Position numbers and translations under genes: made by a program. Under the pieces are notes generated by a model. The model was not told the origin of the DNA. It searched no databases and worked only from the letters and a program-made list of their open reading frames with translations. DNA of 64,000 bases, taken from Methylicorpusculum oleiharenae (GTDB lineage: Bacteria; Pseudomonadota; Gammaproteobacteria; Methylococcales; Methylomonadaceae). The first letter of the stretch is position 1. Each line of letters begins with the position of its first letter. The stretch covers positions 1,642,492 through 1,706,491 of the forward strand of contig NZ_WUTY02000001.1 of NCBI RefSeq assembly GCF_009828925.2, given 5' to 3'. Positions 47,708 through 57,058 of the stretch are shown here, in pieces.

Positions 47708-48055
47708 ATGCACTTCAAATTAATCATGGTCTTCGTCGATGAAGACAAAACCGAACAAGTTCTTGATGCTTCCAGAAACGCCGGTGCGACAGGTGCGACG
47801 ATCATCAACAAGGCCCGAGGTCAAGGACTGGAAAAGGTTGTCGGTATTTTTGGCCTGGAAATATTAAACCCTAGAGCCGTTGTACTGATTTTGGCCGAGG
47901 AAAGACGCGCCGATGGCATCATAGAAGCCGTTGCCGAAGCCGGCAATCTTGATGAAAGTTTAGGCACCGGCATTGCAATACAACTCGATGTCGATAAGGC
48001 CCTAGGACTCAGCGAACATATCAAAGAATTACAAAAACTAAAACCGCTAAGCTAA
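47708..48055 (+). CDS. PII-like protein next to a cation antiporter
   Basis: It has 115 residues with the ferredoxin-like beta-alpha-beta pattern of the PII superfamily (FKLIMVFVDEDKTEQVLDAS, then GATGATIINKARG). The T-loop is not that of GlnB/GlnK: there is no RGAEY uridylylation motif, and the loop region reads GQGLEKVVGIFGLEI. The final helix region is LDVDKALGLSEHIKEL. PII-like proteins beside transporters often gate them in response to nucleotides. Control of the upstream antiporter is inferred from adjacency. Confidence 0.78.
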   Translation: MHFKLIMVFVDEDKTEQVLDASRNAGATGATIINKARGQGLEKVVGIFGLEILNPRAVVLILAEERRADGIIEAVAEAGNLDESLGTGIAIQLDVDKALGLSEHIKELQKLKPLS

Positions 48056-48814
48056 TTCTGGCAAACGAAGGTCCAGCCATTAGCCTGTCGTAGTCAATAA
48101 GGGCCGTAGGATGTGGTGACGATAGGAGCGCATCAATCGCGAAAGATGCGGTTCGTTCCTCACCACATCCAACAACACGCATCGCGGGGTCTGGTAACGC
48201 AAGATCACTCAGATTAGAATTTGCCGGCAGGTTGTATTATGTGGCTGCGCGAGGCAACGCAAGTAGTTCCCCCTGACTTGATGACCAACCGATATCCTGT
48301 GGTCGTTGGAAACGGTGGGCGGCAATTTGTCGAAGGGCATGCTCAATTTGAATGGCGCCTACACTCAAATTTTCAATCGACGACATTGGAAGGTATGAAG
48401 AATGCCTATGAGACGTGTGATTGCGCAATGCTGCAAATTACCGATGCTTTCGGGTGCATTAATCGATTGTCAGCAATGCACTACTTAAAACTTCACTCAA
48501 AAATGCATGATTGCAAGACCTTATCCTCTTTTTTATTATTTTTCCAGGTATCTGCTCACCCCCTCCAATTTTTGTGGGTGTAAGTGGTTGATTGAAAAGG
48601 CTTCTGCAACAGGGATGTATTGATGCGTCCTTTGAAGTCAAGCACCTACACCCTTAATCCAAAGCGGGCGACTAGTTACTTTTTCCAATAATCATTTGAG
48701 CTACGAAAAACACTTAAAGCATGAAAAGATTAAACGTGATACCCGCCGGATACAGATCATTACATAAAGGATGGCAGGCGGCTTGTTCACGCGCAGTGTT
48801 TTTAGGAGAATGTT
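48056..48814. other. 759-base gene-poor region with REP
   Basis: It contains the full REP hairpin at 48104-48170. A 120-codon frame at 48221-48583 on the plus strand lacks a ribosome site and any recognised motif, and is treated as non-coding. Nothing else was seen between 48590 and 48814. Confidence 0.45.
48104..48170 (+). repeat. REP hairpin (GTAGGATGTG type), complete copy
   Basis: GGATGTGGTGA (48109-48119) pairs perfectly with TCACCACATCC (48160-48170). An inner GCGCATC / GATGCG stem surrounds AATCGCGAAA. It is a direct repeat of 47345-47384, so the PII-like gene sits between two REP copies. Confidence 0.85.
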
Positions 48815-49861
48815 TCAGGTCGCAGCCAATACCCCGAAAACATCCAGTACCCGCATGCAGTAGGCAAATTCGTTATCATGCATGAGTGCCAATCCGAGTT
48901 GACGGCCGTGCGTCAAGGTCAGGTGATTCATTAGGATGATGACCGAATAAGGCGTCCCGAGGAAATCAATACTCGCTTTTTCGTGGCCCCATGCGCCGGA
49001 ATCGCAGTTGATGATGCCCGGCATGTCCTCCGATTGAGCGTAGTGATTAAACAATTCAATACATTCCTCTCGTGTCGTTGGCCGTGATAAATAGGCGGTC
49101 ACGTCTAATGCCGATACGATGGCGGTGGGAATGCGATACGAAATGGAATCGAGCTTGCCGGCCAGTGACGGCAGCACCAGTTCTGCGGAATTGGCCACTT
49201 GCGTGCGTGTAGGAAGAATGGACGTTGCGCATGCCCGGCCTAAATGTGAAGTGGAATGATACCCGTCCAGGACGCGTTGATCGGATAGCAGCGGATGGAT
49301 GGTGATCAGTCGGGCATTATCAATTCCGATATGTTTTTCAAGAATGGCTAATACCGGTGTTACCGCATTGCCTGTGCATGTGCTGGCAGAGATAACATGA
49401 TGGCTATCCGGGTTATAAACCTTGTGGTTCACACCATAGACCAGGCTTAAATCACAGCCCGGCAGATTGATGGTGCAAACAACCTTTTTGGCTGTCTTGT
49501 GGGTTACCAGTGACCGTAAATTATCGATTGACGCAGTGCCTGTTGCATCCAGTAGCACATCCAGCCCAAATTCCCGCAGGTGCCCAAAACTGTCTTCTTC
49601 AGGTAGGGGTCGGCGCCTGTCAACCTGCCGGTAGGCTATTGGCTTGCCTCCTACAATCAGATGAGTTTCATCGCATTCAACAGTGAACGGTGCTGCGCCG
49701 TAGGTGCTGTCGTGAGCCAGCAGGTAGGCGACCTGATCGACTGTCATCACATCACAGATCACTTTGATGTCGAACCTGCCCTCCGGAAATTGAGAGTAGT
49801 TGGCTCTTAAAACGCCGCGGCCAATCCGGCCAAGTCCGATAATGCCTGCTCTTAAAGTCAT
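48815..49861 (-). CDS. Glyceraldehyde-3-phosphate / erythrose-4-phosphate dehydrogenase-like protein
   Basis: NAD(P)-dependent dehydrogenase of the GAPDH fold, 348 residues. Rossmann motif GIIGLGRIGRGVLR is at the N-terminus. The nucleophile region reads SASTCTGNAVTP, so the Cys is kept but the usual SCTTN is altered. The segment TIHPLLSDQRVLDGYH resembles Epd more than GapA. ATG at 49861 gives the expected N-terminus; the frame is open to 49948. Epd-like enzymes feed vitamin B6 synthesis; whether this protein does is not certain. It is a single gene, convergent with nothing close. Confidence 0.82.
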   Translation of the reverse strand: MTLRAGIIGLGRIGRGVLRANYSQFPEGRFDIKVICDVMTVDQVAYLLAHDSTYGAAPFTVECDETHLIVGGKPIAYRQVDRRRPLPEEDSFGHLREFGLDVLLDATGTASIDNLRSLVTHKTAKKVVCTINLPGCDLSLVYGVNHKVYNPDSHHVISASTCTGNAVTPVLAILEKHIGIDNARLITIHPLLSDQRVLDGYHSTSHLGRACATSILPTRTQVANSAELVLPSLAGKLDSISYRIPTAIVSALDVTAYLSRPTTREECIELFNHYAQSEDMPGIINCDSGAWGHEKASIDFLGTPYSVIILMNHLTLTHGRQLGLALMHDNEFAYCMRVLDVFGVLAAT

Positions 49862-49957
49862 GTGAATATTCTCGTTCAAGGGAATTGGGTCTCTACGCCG
49901 CGGAGGCGTGTGGCTGTTTTTATAAAGAGCTTGCTGAGCGTTTCTCAAATTGCCTGT

Positions 49958-50093
49958 TATACCTTTCGCACTTCAAATTTCGGCAGTGCCTAAGGAGGCA
50001 ACGGGTTGTTCGGCATAGAGCCTATAGGGATGGTTTTACGGCGTCCTTTGATGGGCACCCCGGTGCCGAATTTCGATCTACGATGGGTATAAT
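49958..50093. repeat. Multi-hairpin dispersed element, copy 2
   Basis: 136 bases matching 22546-22685. It keeps GCCTAAGGAGGC and GGCACCCCGGTGCC exactly. The middle hairpin is ATAG-AGC-CTAT instead of CAAAG-G-CTTTG, changed on both arms so pairing is kept. The ends TATACC and GGTATA are perfect inverted repeats here. It lies upstream of glyQ. Confidence 0.88.
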
Positions 50094-50329
50094 ACTAGGT
50101 CAAATTTCAAGGCTTTGAAGAGCGTTCAAGTCTGTCGGACAAATTAATCAGGTATCGATCTTGCCGCTGAGGGATGATCCATGCCAATTAATCCAGGCTG
50201 GCGCGTGATAAACGCGTTAAAAAACTTTCTTTTCATCCGGATTATTTTCCGCTCTGTCCGTATGCTTGTGTATTTGAGGGTAAATTAAGTTATAATTTTC
50301 GCCCTTTATTACGGAATCACAGAACCGTC
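50094..50329 (+). promoter_or_regulatory. glyQ upstream region with possible promoter
   Basis: A perfect -10 box TATAAT lies at 50291-50296, 34 bases before the glyQ GTG. The best -35 candidate is TTGTGT at 50266-50271 with a 19-base spacer, which is weak. No T-box-like or terminator structure was recognised. Confidence 0.45.
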
Positions 50330-51256
50330 GTGTCTTCAACAAACTACGATTTATCAACGTTTCAGGGTTTAATTCTCGCTTTGCAGGAGTATTGGGCAAA
50401 GCAGGGATGTGTACTCTTACAACCTTTGGATCAAGAGGTTGGCGCGGGTACTTTTCATCCGGCTACATTTTTGAGAGCTATTGGCCCGGAACCCTGGAAT
50501 GCCGCTTATGTCCAGCCTTCTCGCCGTCCTACCGATGGCCGATACGGCGAGAACCCCAACCGCCTGCAGCATTATTACCAATATCAGGTCGTTCTCAAGC
50601 CGTCGCCTGACAATATCCAGGAGTTATATCTGGGGTCTTTGCGTTATTTGGGCTTTGATCTGCTGGAACACGATATCCGGTTTGTAGAAGATAACTGGGA
50701 GTCTCCGACGCTGGGTGCCTGGGGTTTGGGTTGGGAAGTCTGGCTTAATGGCATGGAAGTGACCCAGTTTACCTATTTTCAACAAGTCGGCGGATTGGAA
50801 TGTAAACCGGTGACCGGTGAAATCACCTATGGCATGGAACGACTGGCCATGTATCTCCAAGGCGTGGAAAGCGTATTTGATCTGGTATGGACGGATGGTC
50901 CTTTCGGTAAAGTGACCTATGGCGATGTGTTTCATCAAAATGAAGTTGAGATGTCGGCTTACAATTTTGAGCATGCCAATGTCGAATTTATGTTCAGCTG
51001 TTTTGATACTTTTGAGCAGGAATGTCAGACATTGCTGGAACGCGATTTGCCCTTGCCCGCTTATGAGATGGTTTTAAAAGCCTCGCATACCTTTAATTTG
51101 CTCGATGCTCGTCATGCCATTTCGGTAACTGAACGGCAGCGTTATATTCTCAGGGTCAGAAATTTATCCAAAGCGGTTGCCGAATGCTTCTATAACCGCC
51201 GCGAGGCTTTGGGATTCCCCATGTTGCAGCAACAGGAACAAGGAGTACCTGCATGA
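50330..51256 (+). CDS. glyQ: Glycyl-tRNA synthetase alpha subunit
   Basis: Catalytic class II subunit of the bacterial alpha2beta2 glycyl-tRNA synthetase, 308 residues. The N-terminus [24 protein letters not shown] and the motif [20 protein letters not shown] are characteristic, as is [12 protein letters not shown] near residue 168. GTG is used as start. Its stop overlaps the glyS ATG (ATGA), so the two subunits are translationally coupled. Confidence 0.96.
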   Translation: MSSTNYDLSTFQGLILALQEYWAKQGCVLLQPLDQEVGAGTFHPATFLRAIGPEPWNAAYVQPSRRPTDGRYGENPNRLQHYYQYQVVLKPSPDNIQELYLGSLRYLGFDLLEHDIRFVEDNWESPTLGAWGLGWEVWLNGMEVTQFTYFQQVGGLECKPVTGEITYGMERLAMYLQGVESVFDLVWTDGPFGKVTYGDVFHQNEVEMSAYNFEHANVEFMFSCFDTFEQECQTLLERDLPLPAYEMVLKASHTFNLLDARHAISVTERQRYILRVRNLSKAVAECFYNRREALGFPMLQQQEQGVPA

Positions 51257-53322
51257 GCCACTGTAAACACCTTTTATTCGAGTTGGGTACGGAAGAACTG
51301 CCGCCTAAAACCTTGCTTACTTTGAGTCGGGCATTGCAAAACAATATGGTTCAAGGTCTTGCTGACGCCGGTTTAAGTTATAAGGATGTTAAAGCTTACG
51401 CGACGCCAAGACGGCTGGCAGTTTTTGTCAGCGATCTGGTCACGGCTCAGCCGGATAAAACAGTAGAGAAGCGGGGGCCTGCCATACAGGCTGCATTTAT
51501 GCCTGATGGAACGCCCAGCAAGGCGGCACAGGGCTTTGCAGTCAGTTGCAACACCACGTTTGACCAGTTGGAGCGTTTAGTCACCGATAAAGGTGAATGG
51601 CTGGCTTATCATCAAGCTATCAAAGGCCAGGCAACAGAAAATTTGATTCCGGAAATCATCAGCAAAAGTATCGCCGATCTGCCTATTGCCAAAAGAATGC
51701 GTTGGGGCAGCTTCGCTACTGAATTTGTCAGGCCGGTGCATTGGGTCGTGTTATTGTTTGGTGAGCAAATAATCGATGCTGAAATATTGGGTTTGAAAGC
51801 GGGTGCACACTCTCGAGGTCACCGTTTTCATGCGCCGCAATCCATTCTATTGGAACGGCCTGAAACTTACAGTGATGTTTTATACCAGCAAGGCCATGTG
51901 ATCGCTGATTTTGAAACGCGAAAAGACATCATCCGTCAGGCTGCCCATGAAGCAGCTTCCAATGTCGGCGGCGTTGTTCATATCGAAGACGATCTATTAG
52001 AGGAAATCGCCGCATTGAATGAATGGCCCGTTCCTGTTGTAGGGCATTTCGATCAGCGTTTTTTGGCGCTGCCTGCCGAGGTGCTGATCACTACGATGCA
52101 GACCAATCAGAAATATTTTCCGGTCAAACGCGCTGACGGCACTTTGCTGCCTCACTTTATTACCTTCAGTAATATCGAAAGTAAACGTCCGGCATCAATA
52201 CAGACGGGTAATGAACGGGTTATTACGCCGCGCTTGTCGGATGCCGAATTTTTCTGGAAACAGGATAGAAAAAAGCGTCTGGAAGAGCGGATCGAAAGTC
52301 TGAATTCAATTGTTTTCCAGAAAACACTGGGTACATTGGCCGATAAAACGCACCGGGTTAAACAACTGGCCGATTACATTGCGGCGCAATTGGACGCGGA
52401 CAGCGAATTGGCAAAGCGGGCGGCAATGCTGGCTAAAACCGATCTGATGACGGATATGGTTGGAGAGTTTGCCAACTTGCAAGGTACCATGGGCCGTTAT
52501 TATGCGTTGGCGGATAATGAACCTGAAGAAGTAGCGCTGGCTTTGGAGGAGCAATATTTTCCCAAGCAATCCGGTGGTTCCACGCCATCCAGTGTTACCG
52601 GTCAAATTCTGTCCATCGCTGAAAAAATTGATACATTGACCGGTATTTTCAGTGCCGGCCTGATACCCACCGGAGATAAAGATCCCTATGCGCTCAGGCG
52701 CGCAGCATTGGGTGTGTTAAGAATTATCATTGAACGCGAGCTTGCGCTGGATTTGATCGCTGTTGTCGAATTCGCATTAGAACAATTCGTTCATGATTTT
52801 AACAAAACAGAGACACAGGACCGCGTTATCGATTTTATTTACGAAAGATTGCGGGGTTATTGCCTGGATAAAGGCTACAAACCCGATGAGTTTGATGCCG
52901 TTTATACGATTATGCCGCGTGAGCCTCTGGATTTCATGCAAAGACTTCAGGCCGTCAAGTTATTCAGACAATTGCCCGAGGCGGAAAGCCTGGCCGGCGC
53001 CAACAAACGGATTCGCAATATTCTGAAAAAATCCGGCGGCGAAGCGGTCCTAGCGGTTACCGGTTTGGTAGAGATTCAGGAATTGAATTTATTGGCTGCC
53101 GCGAAGGAATCAGCCGAGGCCATTCAGCCTCTACTGGAACGCCGCGATTATCAGGCAGTGCTCAGCAGGCTGGCAAGCTTAAGAGACGGAGTTGATGCTT
53201 TCTTTGATCATGTGATGGTTATGACCGATGATTTGACATTGCGTAACAACCGTTTAGCTTTGCTGGAATTGGTGTCCGGACAGTTTTTAACCTGTGCCGA
53301 TATTTCCAAGTTGCAATCGTAA
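51253..53322 (+). CDS. glyS: Glycyl-tRNA synthetase beta subunit
   Basis: tRNA-binding beta subunit, 689 residues, the normal length. The opening [15 protein letters not shown], the KRMRWG motif near 139 and the HD-like region around residue 395 ([17 protein letters not shown]) fit GlyS. The C-terminal DALR-type anticodon-binding domain is at about 585-680. GlyQ and GlyS act as a complex in the cytoplasm. Confidence 0.96.
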   Translation: MSHCKHLLFELGTEELPPKTLLTLSRALQNNMVQGLADAGLSYKDVKAYATPRRLAVFVSDLVTAQPDKTVEKRGPAIQAAFMPDGTPSKAAQGFAVSCNTTFDQLERLVTDKGEWLAYHQAIKGQATENLIPEIISKSIADLPIAKRMRWGSFATEFVRPVHWVVLLFGEQIIDAEILGLKAGAHSRGHRFHAPQSILLERPETYSDVLYQQGHVIADFETRKDIIRQAAHEAASNVGGVVHIEDDLLEEIAALNEWPVPVVGHFDQRFLALPAEVLITTMQTNQKYFPVKRADGTLLPHFITFSNIESKRPASIQTGNERVITPRLSDAEFFWKQDRKKRLEERIESLNSIVFQKTLGTLADKTHRVKQLADYIAAQLDADSELAKRAAMLAKTDLMTDMVGEFANLQGTMGRYYALADNEPEEVALALEEQYFPKQSGGSTPSSVTGQILSIAEKIDTLTGIFSAGLIPTGDKDPYALRRAALGVLRIIIERELALDLIAVVEFALEQFVHDFNKTETQDRVIDFIYERLRGYCLDKGYKPDEFDAVYTIMPREPLDFMQRLQAVKLFRQLPEAESLAGANKRIRNILKKSGGEAVLAVTGLVEIQELNLLAAAKESAEAIQPLLERRDYQAVLSRLASLRDGVDAFFDHVMVMTDDLTLRNNRLALLELVSGQFLTCADISKLQS

Positions 53323-53360
53323 GCACGATTGGATGACTAAATTAACGATAAACAACTGTA

Positions 53361-54134
53361 ATGAGTGCGATGACTGATATCGATCAATTTACGCTATTCA
53401 ATAAATGCCGGCTCTATATCGGGTCTTCAGTGTTATTTGTCTGTATTTTTGTTACTGCGACAATGGTTGGCTTCCTTATTTTGTTGTCGACACCCTTCAG
53501 CTATTGGTTAGGCTATCAGTTTGCCAAATATTGGTGCGCATTGGTCATCTGGATGGCTAAATTCTTTTGCGGACTGACCTATGATATTCAGGGTCTAGAG
53601 CATATCAAAGAATGCCCGGTAGCGATTGCCCTGTGCAAGCATCAATCGGCATGGGAAACATTGGCGATGCGTTGGTTATTGCCGGAACAGGCGACATTGT
53701 TAAAACGATCGCTGTTGTGGTTTCCTGTATGGGGCTGGGCTTTAGGTATGTTAAAACCAATTGCAATCGATCGGAAAAATGCAGTCGGTGCTCTCAGGAC
53801 ATTGATCGAAAAAGGCACCGTCTATCTAAAAGAAGGTAGTTGGGTCGTTATTTTTCCGGAAGGTACGCGAACAGCTCCGGGTGAAAAAATAAAGTTTAAT
53901 GCCGGCGGTGCCATGCTCGCTCAAAAGACTGGCGTTCCGATTATTCCGATTGCGCATAATGCGGGCGAGTTTTGGCCCCGCTACAGTTTTTTGAAGTATC
54001 CCGGTTGTATCAAGGTTGTCATTGGGCCGCCAATCGAGAGTGTCAATCGCAAGGCTCAGGATATTAATGCCGAAGCCGAAGCGTGGATTCACGATACCAT
54101 GAAGAAAATCAGTTCGGTACCTATACCTGATTGA
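53361..54134 (+). CDS. plsC: 1-acyl-sn-glycerol-3-phosphate acyltransferase (PlsC family)
   Basis: Membrane acyltransferase of 257 residues making phosphatidic acid from lysophosphatidic acid. A hydrophobic N-terminal helix (about 20-48) is followed by the HX4(D/E) motif KHQSAWET near 92, and the FPEGTR motif near 166 that binds the phosphate. The KHQSAWET form, with Glu in place of Asp, is common in gammaproteobacterial paralogues. It starts 38 bases after glyS and may be co-transcribed. Confidence 0.88.
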   Translation: MSAMTDIDQFTLFNKCRLYIGSSVLFVCIFVTATMVGFLILLSTPFSYWLGYQFAKYWCALVIWMAKFFCGLTYDIQGLEHIKECPVAIALCKHQSAWETLAMRWLLPEQATLLKRSLLWFPVWGWALGMLKPIAIDRKNAVGALRTLIEKGTVYLKEGSWVVIFPEGTRTAPGEKIKFNAGGAMLAQKTGVPIIPIAHNAGEFWPRYSFLKYPGCIKVVIGPPIESVNRKAQDINAEAEAWIHDTMKKISSVPIPD

Positions 54135-54315
54135 ATTTTAACGAACGAGAACGAAATAATCTGACTGAAAAATACGCTCGATTTGCCAGGGTTTTTTCAA
54201 ACCAATTAAATTGGGGGTTAAAGACCGTAAAAGGTGGGTTTTTCGTTGTTGTTTATAAATTTTATCTCAATTTGGCGCAGATTCCCTGCTCAAAATACCT
54301 ACCCAAAATCAGACT

Positions 54316-54810
54316 ATGAAAAAACTATTATTCCTATGTGGCGCTGCCTTGTTGTTGTCCGGATGTCAGGAAAGAACGGCTTATGAACAAGCCGTCATGG
54401 AACAGATTAAAAACGAGCAGGATGTGAAGGACTATAAGCTTGATCCGGAAGTTGTAACGCGTTGCATTGTTGATTTAAGTTCAGCCAATATGGACGGTAT
54501 TTTCAATTACGATCCAAGACGTCTTGAGGCCTATCGTAGTTATGCAAAAATGCTGACTTTGAAAGATTCTAAAAATCCTCAACAAGTGATGCAAGAGTTG
54601 CGGACAGAATTTGGTTCGCCTAAAGGTTTAGCCGAAGCGCATAGGAATTATACGGAAAGCACCATGAACTGCTTTGCTTCTCTGATAATGAGCAGTGAGG
54701 AAGAAGTCAGCGATTCTGAGCAGCTTGAACAAAAGCCGAGTGATGATCAAGCAAGCGCTCCCGCTACTGAAGTTGCTCCAGCGCCTTCAACACCGGTTAC
54801 TGAAAAATAA
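54316..54810 (+). CDS. Lipoprotein of unknown function
   Basis: It has 164 residues with a signal peptide ending LLLSGC (Cys17 as acylation site). The mature part is mostly helical (QAVMEQIKNEQDVKDYKLDP, then RRLEAYRSYAKMLTL) and contains two further Cys (CIVDL, NCFASL) that may pair in the periplasm. The tail is Glu/Pro/Ala-rich and probably disordered. The family is not recognised. It stands alone, 181 bases after plsC and convergent with holC. Confidence 0.7.
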   Translation: MKKLLFLCGAALLLSGCQERTAYEQAVMEQIKNEQDVKDYKLDPEVVTRCIVDLSSANMDGIFNYDPRRLEAYRSYAKMLTLKDSKNPQQVMQELRTEFGSPKGLAEAHRNYTESTMNCFASLIMSSEEEVSDSEQLEQKPSDDQASAPATEVAPAPSTPVTEK

Positions 54811-54901
54811 TCCGCTGCCAGGTTCATTGGCCGTCATTCAACCGATTGACAAGGCTCACTACAATGTTTTTCTGTCAGCGCTGATTTCCTTTAGCGCTGT
54901 A

Positions 54902-55330
54902 TCAGAGACGGTGAGTTTCTATTGAAAAACCCGCTGATTGGTATTGTTTGTAGCGAGCCCGTCCTACTGCTTTTGCCGTCTCATCATTTTCGATAATTTC
55001 AATGATACGGGCATTTTGACTGTCCATATCCGGACAGTTTTCAGAGAGATTGACCAGCAAGGTTTGCTGATCATCAGTGGGGGGCGCTTTCCCTATCAAT
55101 ACTCTGGGGGTATTAGCTTTGGCTGTGGCGGGCATTTTGTCATGAGGAATAAAACTTCCGGGACGAAAACTCCAGAGCAAATCGTCCATGATTTGGCTCT
55201 GGCGGTCATCTTTAGTCAGTACAAAACTGAATTGACCCTGCCGGTAGGCTTTTTCGATCAACTTGCAGGCAAAAATATATTTTTCCTGCTCAGTTTCTTG
55301 TTCCAAAATATAAAAACTGACTCCGGCCAT
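54902..55330 (-). CDS. holC: DNA polymerase III chi subunit HolC
   Basis: Chi subunit of the clamp loader complex, 142 residues, which contacts single-stranded DNA-binding protein during lagging-strand synthesis. Typical features are VSFYILEQ at the start, ACKLIEKAYRQG near 21, and the DDLLWSFRPGSFIPH segment near 49-63. It begins directly after the pepA stop with no gap, the conserved pepA-holC order of gammaproteobacteria. Confidence 0.92.
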   Translation of the reverse strand: MAGVSFYILEQETEQEKYIFACKLIEKAYRQGQFSFVLTKDDRQSQIMDDLLWSFRPGSFIPHDKMPATAKANTPRVLIGKAPPTDDQQTLLVNLSENCPDMDSQNARIIEIIENDETAKAVGRARYKQYQSAGFSIETHRL

Positions 55331-56830
55331 TTAGCGGGCTGCGAGTGTCGAGCTTCTATTCAATAAATATTGCATCAACAATGGCACGGGTCGGCCTGTA
55401 GCACCTTTGTTAGGACCTGTGCGCCAAGCCGTTCCTGCGATATCGAGGTGAGCCCAACGAAAGTTTTCGGCGAATTTTGCCAAAAAACAAGCTGCAGTAA
55501 TGGTTCCAGCGTCTTTTCCGCCAATGTTGGCCATATCGGCAAAATTGGACTTAAGCAGCTCCTGGTATTCTTCCCATAACGGGAGGCGCCATAGGCTGTC
55601 GCATGAGGTTTCGCTGGCGGCAAGCAAGTCATTACACAGAGAGTCATCATTACCCAGCAAGCCGCTGGGTACACGTCCTAAGGCAACCAGACAGGCACCC
55701 GTCAGCGTCGCCATATCGATTACGACTTCAGGTTCGAAGCGTTGGGCGTAAGTGAGCGTGTCGCAAAGAATCAGTCGGCCTTCTGCGTCAGTATTGAGGA
55801 CTTCGATAGTCTTTCCTGACATGCTGGTCAAAATATCGCCGGGTTTATTCGCATCGCCATCCGGCATATTTTCCGAGGAAGCCACCAAGCCGACTATATT
55901 TAAGGGTAACTGAAGGCTGGCTGCGGCTTGTAAAGCCGCGATGACGCTGGCGCCTCCACACATGTCGTACTTCATTTCATCCATGCCCAGGCTCTGCTTT
56001 AACGAGATGCCGCCTGCATCAAAAGTCAGGCCTTTGCCGATCAATACAATGGGTTTGCTGTTCTTTTCGCCGCCCTGGTAGTTCATGATGATCAATTTGG
56101 CGGGCTGGCGACTGCCTCGTGAAACGGATAAGAAAGAACCCATGCCCAACGCCTGCATGTAGTCCTCTTCCAAGATGTCAACTGACAGCTTTGAGAGCTT
56201 TTTACCGAGGCTTTGTGCTTGTTCTGCGAGAAATGAAGGCGTGCAGATATTACCTGGTAAATCGCCCAGATATTTGGCCAGAGTTACGCCATCGGCAATA
56301 GCCCGACCTTCGGCCAAACCTTTTTGAGAGGCAGTCATCTGATCATCGGGGACCAGGACAGTAATCTGCTCTGTTTTGAATTCATTTTCCACGACCGACT
56401 TGCATTGTTTAAATTGATAAAGCGCGTCGCCGAAAACTTCTATAATCTGTCTGGTTTTCCATCGCCAGTCGTATTGAGCGACGGGCAGCTCTGCCAGAGT
56501 ACAGACTGCGGATTTGATTTGAGCATCTCTGATTGTTTTTATGGCTGCAGCTAAAGCTGTTCTGTATTGCTTGCCGGTAAGGCTGTCCTGTTTGCCCAGT
56601 CCTACCAGTACGACCCGGTTAATGGTCATGTCCGGTAACCAGTTGATCAGTAGGGCTTCATTCAACTTGCCTTTAGTATCGCCGCGTGCGGCTAATTGAC
56701 TGATCGCTCCTTTTAAAAGCTGATCCAGTAGCGCGCCGGAGGGGCTGAGTTGGAGATTTTCATAAATACCGACAATGAGACAGTCACATTGCAGTTTTTC
56801 TAATGGCGTGCTTTCTATAGAATAGTCCAT
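55331..56830 (-). CDS. pepA: Leucyl aminopeptidase PepA
   Basis: M17 family cytosolic aminopeptidase, 499 residues, with two metal ions per active site. The C-terminal catalytic domain shows IGKGLTFDAGGISLK near residue 263 and the signature NTDAEGRL at 346-353. In E. coli PepA also binds DNA in Xer recombination and carAB control; that role cannot be judged here. It is divergent from lptF across 228 bases. Confidence 0.96.
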   Translation of the reverse strand: MDYSIESTPLEKLQCDCLIVGIYENLQLSPSGALLDQLLKGAISQLAARGDTKGKLNEALLINWLPDMTINRVVLVGLGKQDSLTGKQYRTALAAAIKTIRDAQIKSAVCTLAELPVAQYDWRWKTRQIIEVFGDALYQFKQCKSVVENEFKTEQITVLVPDDQMTASQKGLAEGRAIADGVTLAKYLGDLPGNICTPSFLAEQAQSLGKKLSKLSVDILEEDYMQALGMGSFLSVSRGSRQPAKLIIMNYQGGEKNSKPIVLIGKGLTFDAGGISLKQSLGMDEMKYDMCGGASVIAALQAAASLQLPLNIVGLVASSENMPDGDANKPGDILTSMSGKTIEVLNTDAEGRLILCDTLTYAQRFEPEVVIDMATLTGACLVALGRVPSGLLGNDDSLCNDLLAASETSCDSLWRLPLWEEYQELLKSNFADMANIGGKDAGTITAACFLAKFAENFRWAHLDIAGTAWRTGPNKGATGRPVPLLMQYLLNRSSTLAAR

Positions 56831-57058
56831 ACTTTTTTTGATTAAAATGAGTCAGATGAGTTTCGTGTCTAAGGGATGCGCCAAAATCAGCGTATAGTCA
56901 TGTTTTGTATTATACAGCAAGTCATTTTTTACAAAGCGTAAAAGTTGGGCAACCATCTGTATTGTCTGGAAAAATGCACAGTCAACCGGGTTTGAATAAT
57001 GAACTTATCACTTTATAGTTAAAACTCAAATGTTTACGCGTGTTATGAGGGGAAGAAT

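Noticed and set aside
48221-48583. 120-codon open frame on the plus strand
   Set aside because: No ribosome site, no recognisable motif or hydrophobic pattern, and its neighbours are repeats. Kept as non-coding.
54131-54319. 62-codon frame between plsC and the lipoprotein gene
   Set aside because: It begins with a TTG overlapping the plsC stop, has no ribosome site and no recognisable family.
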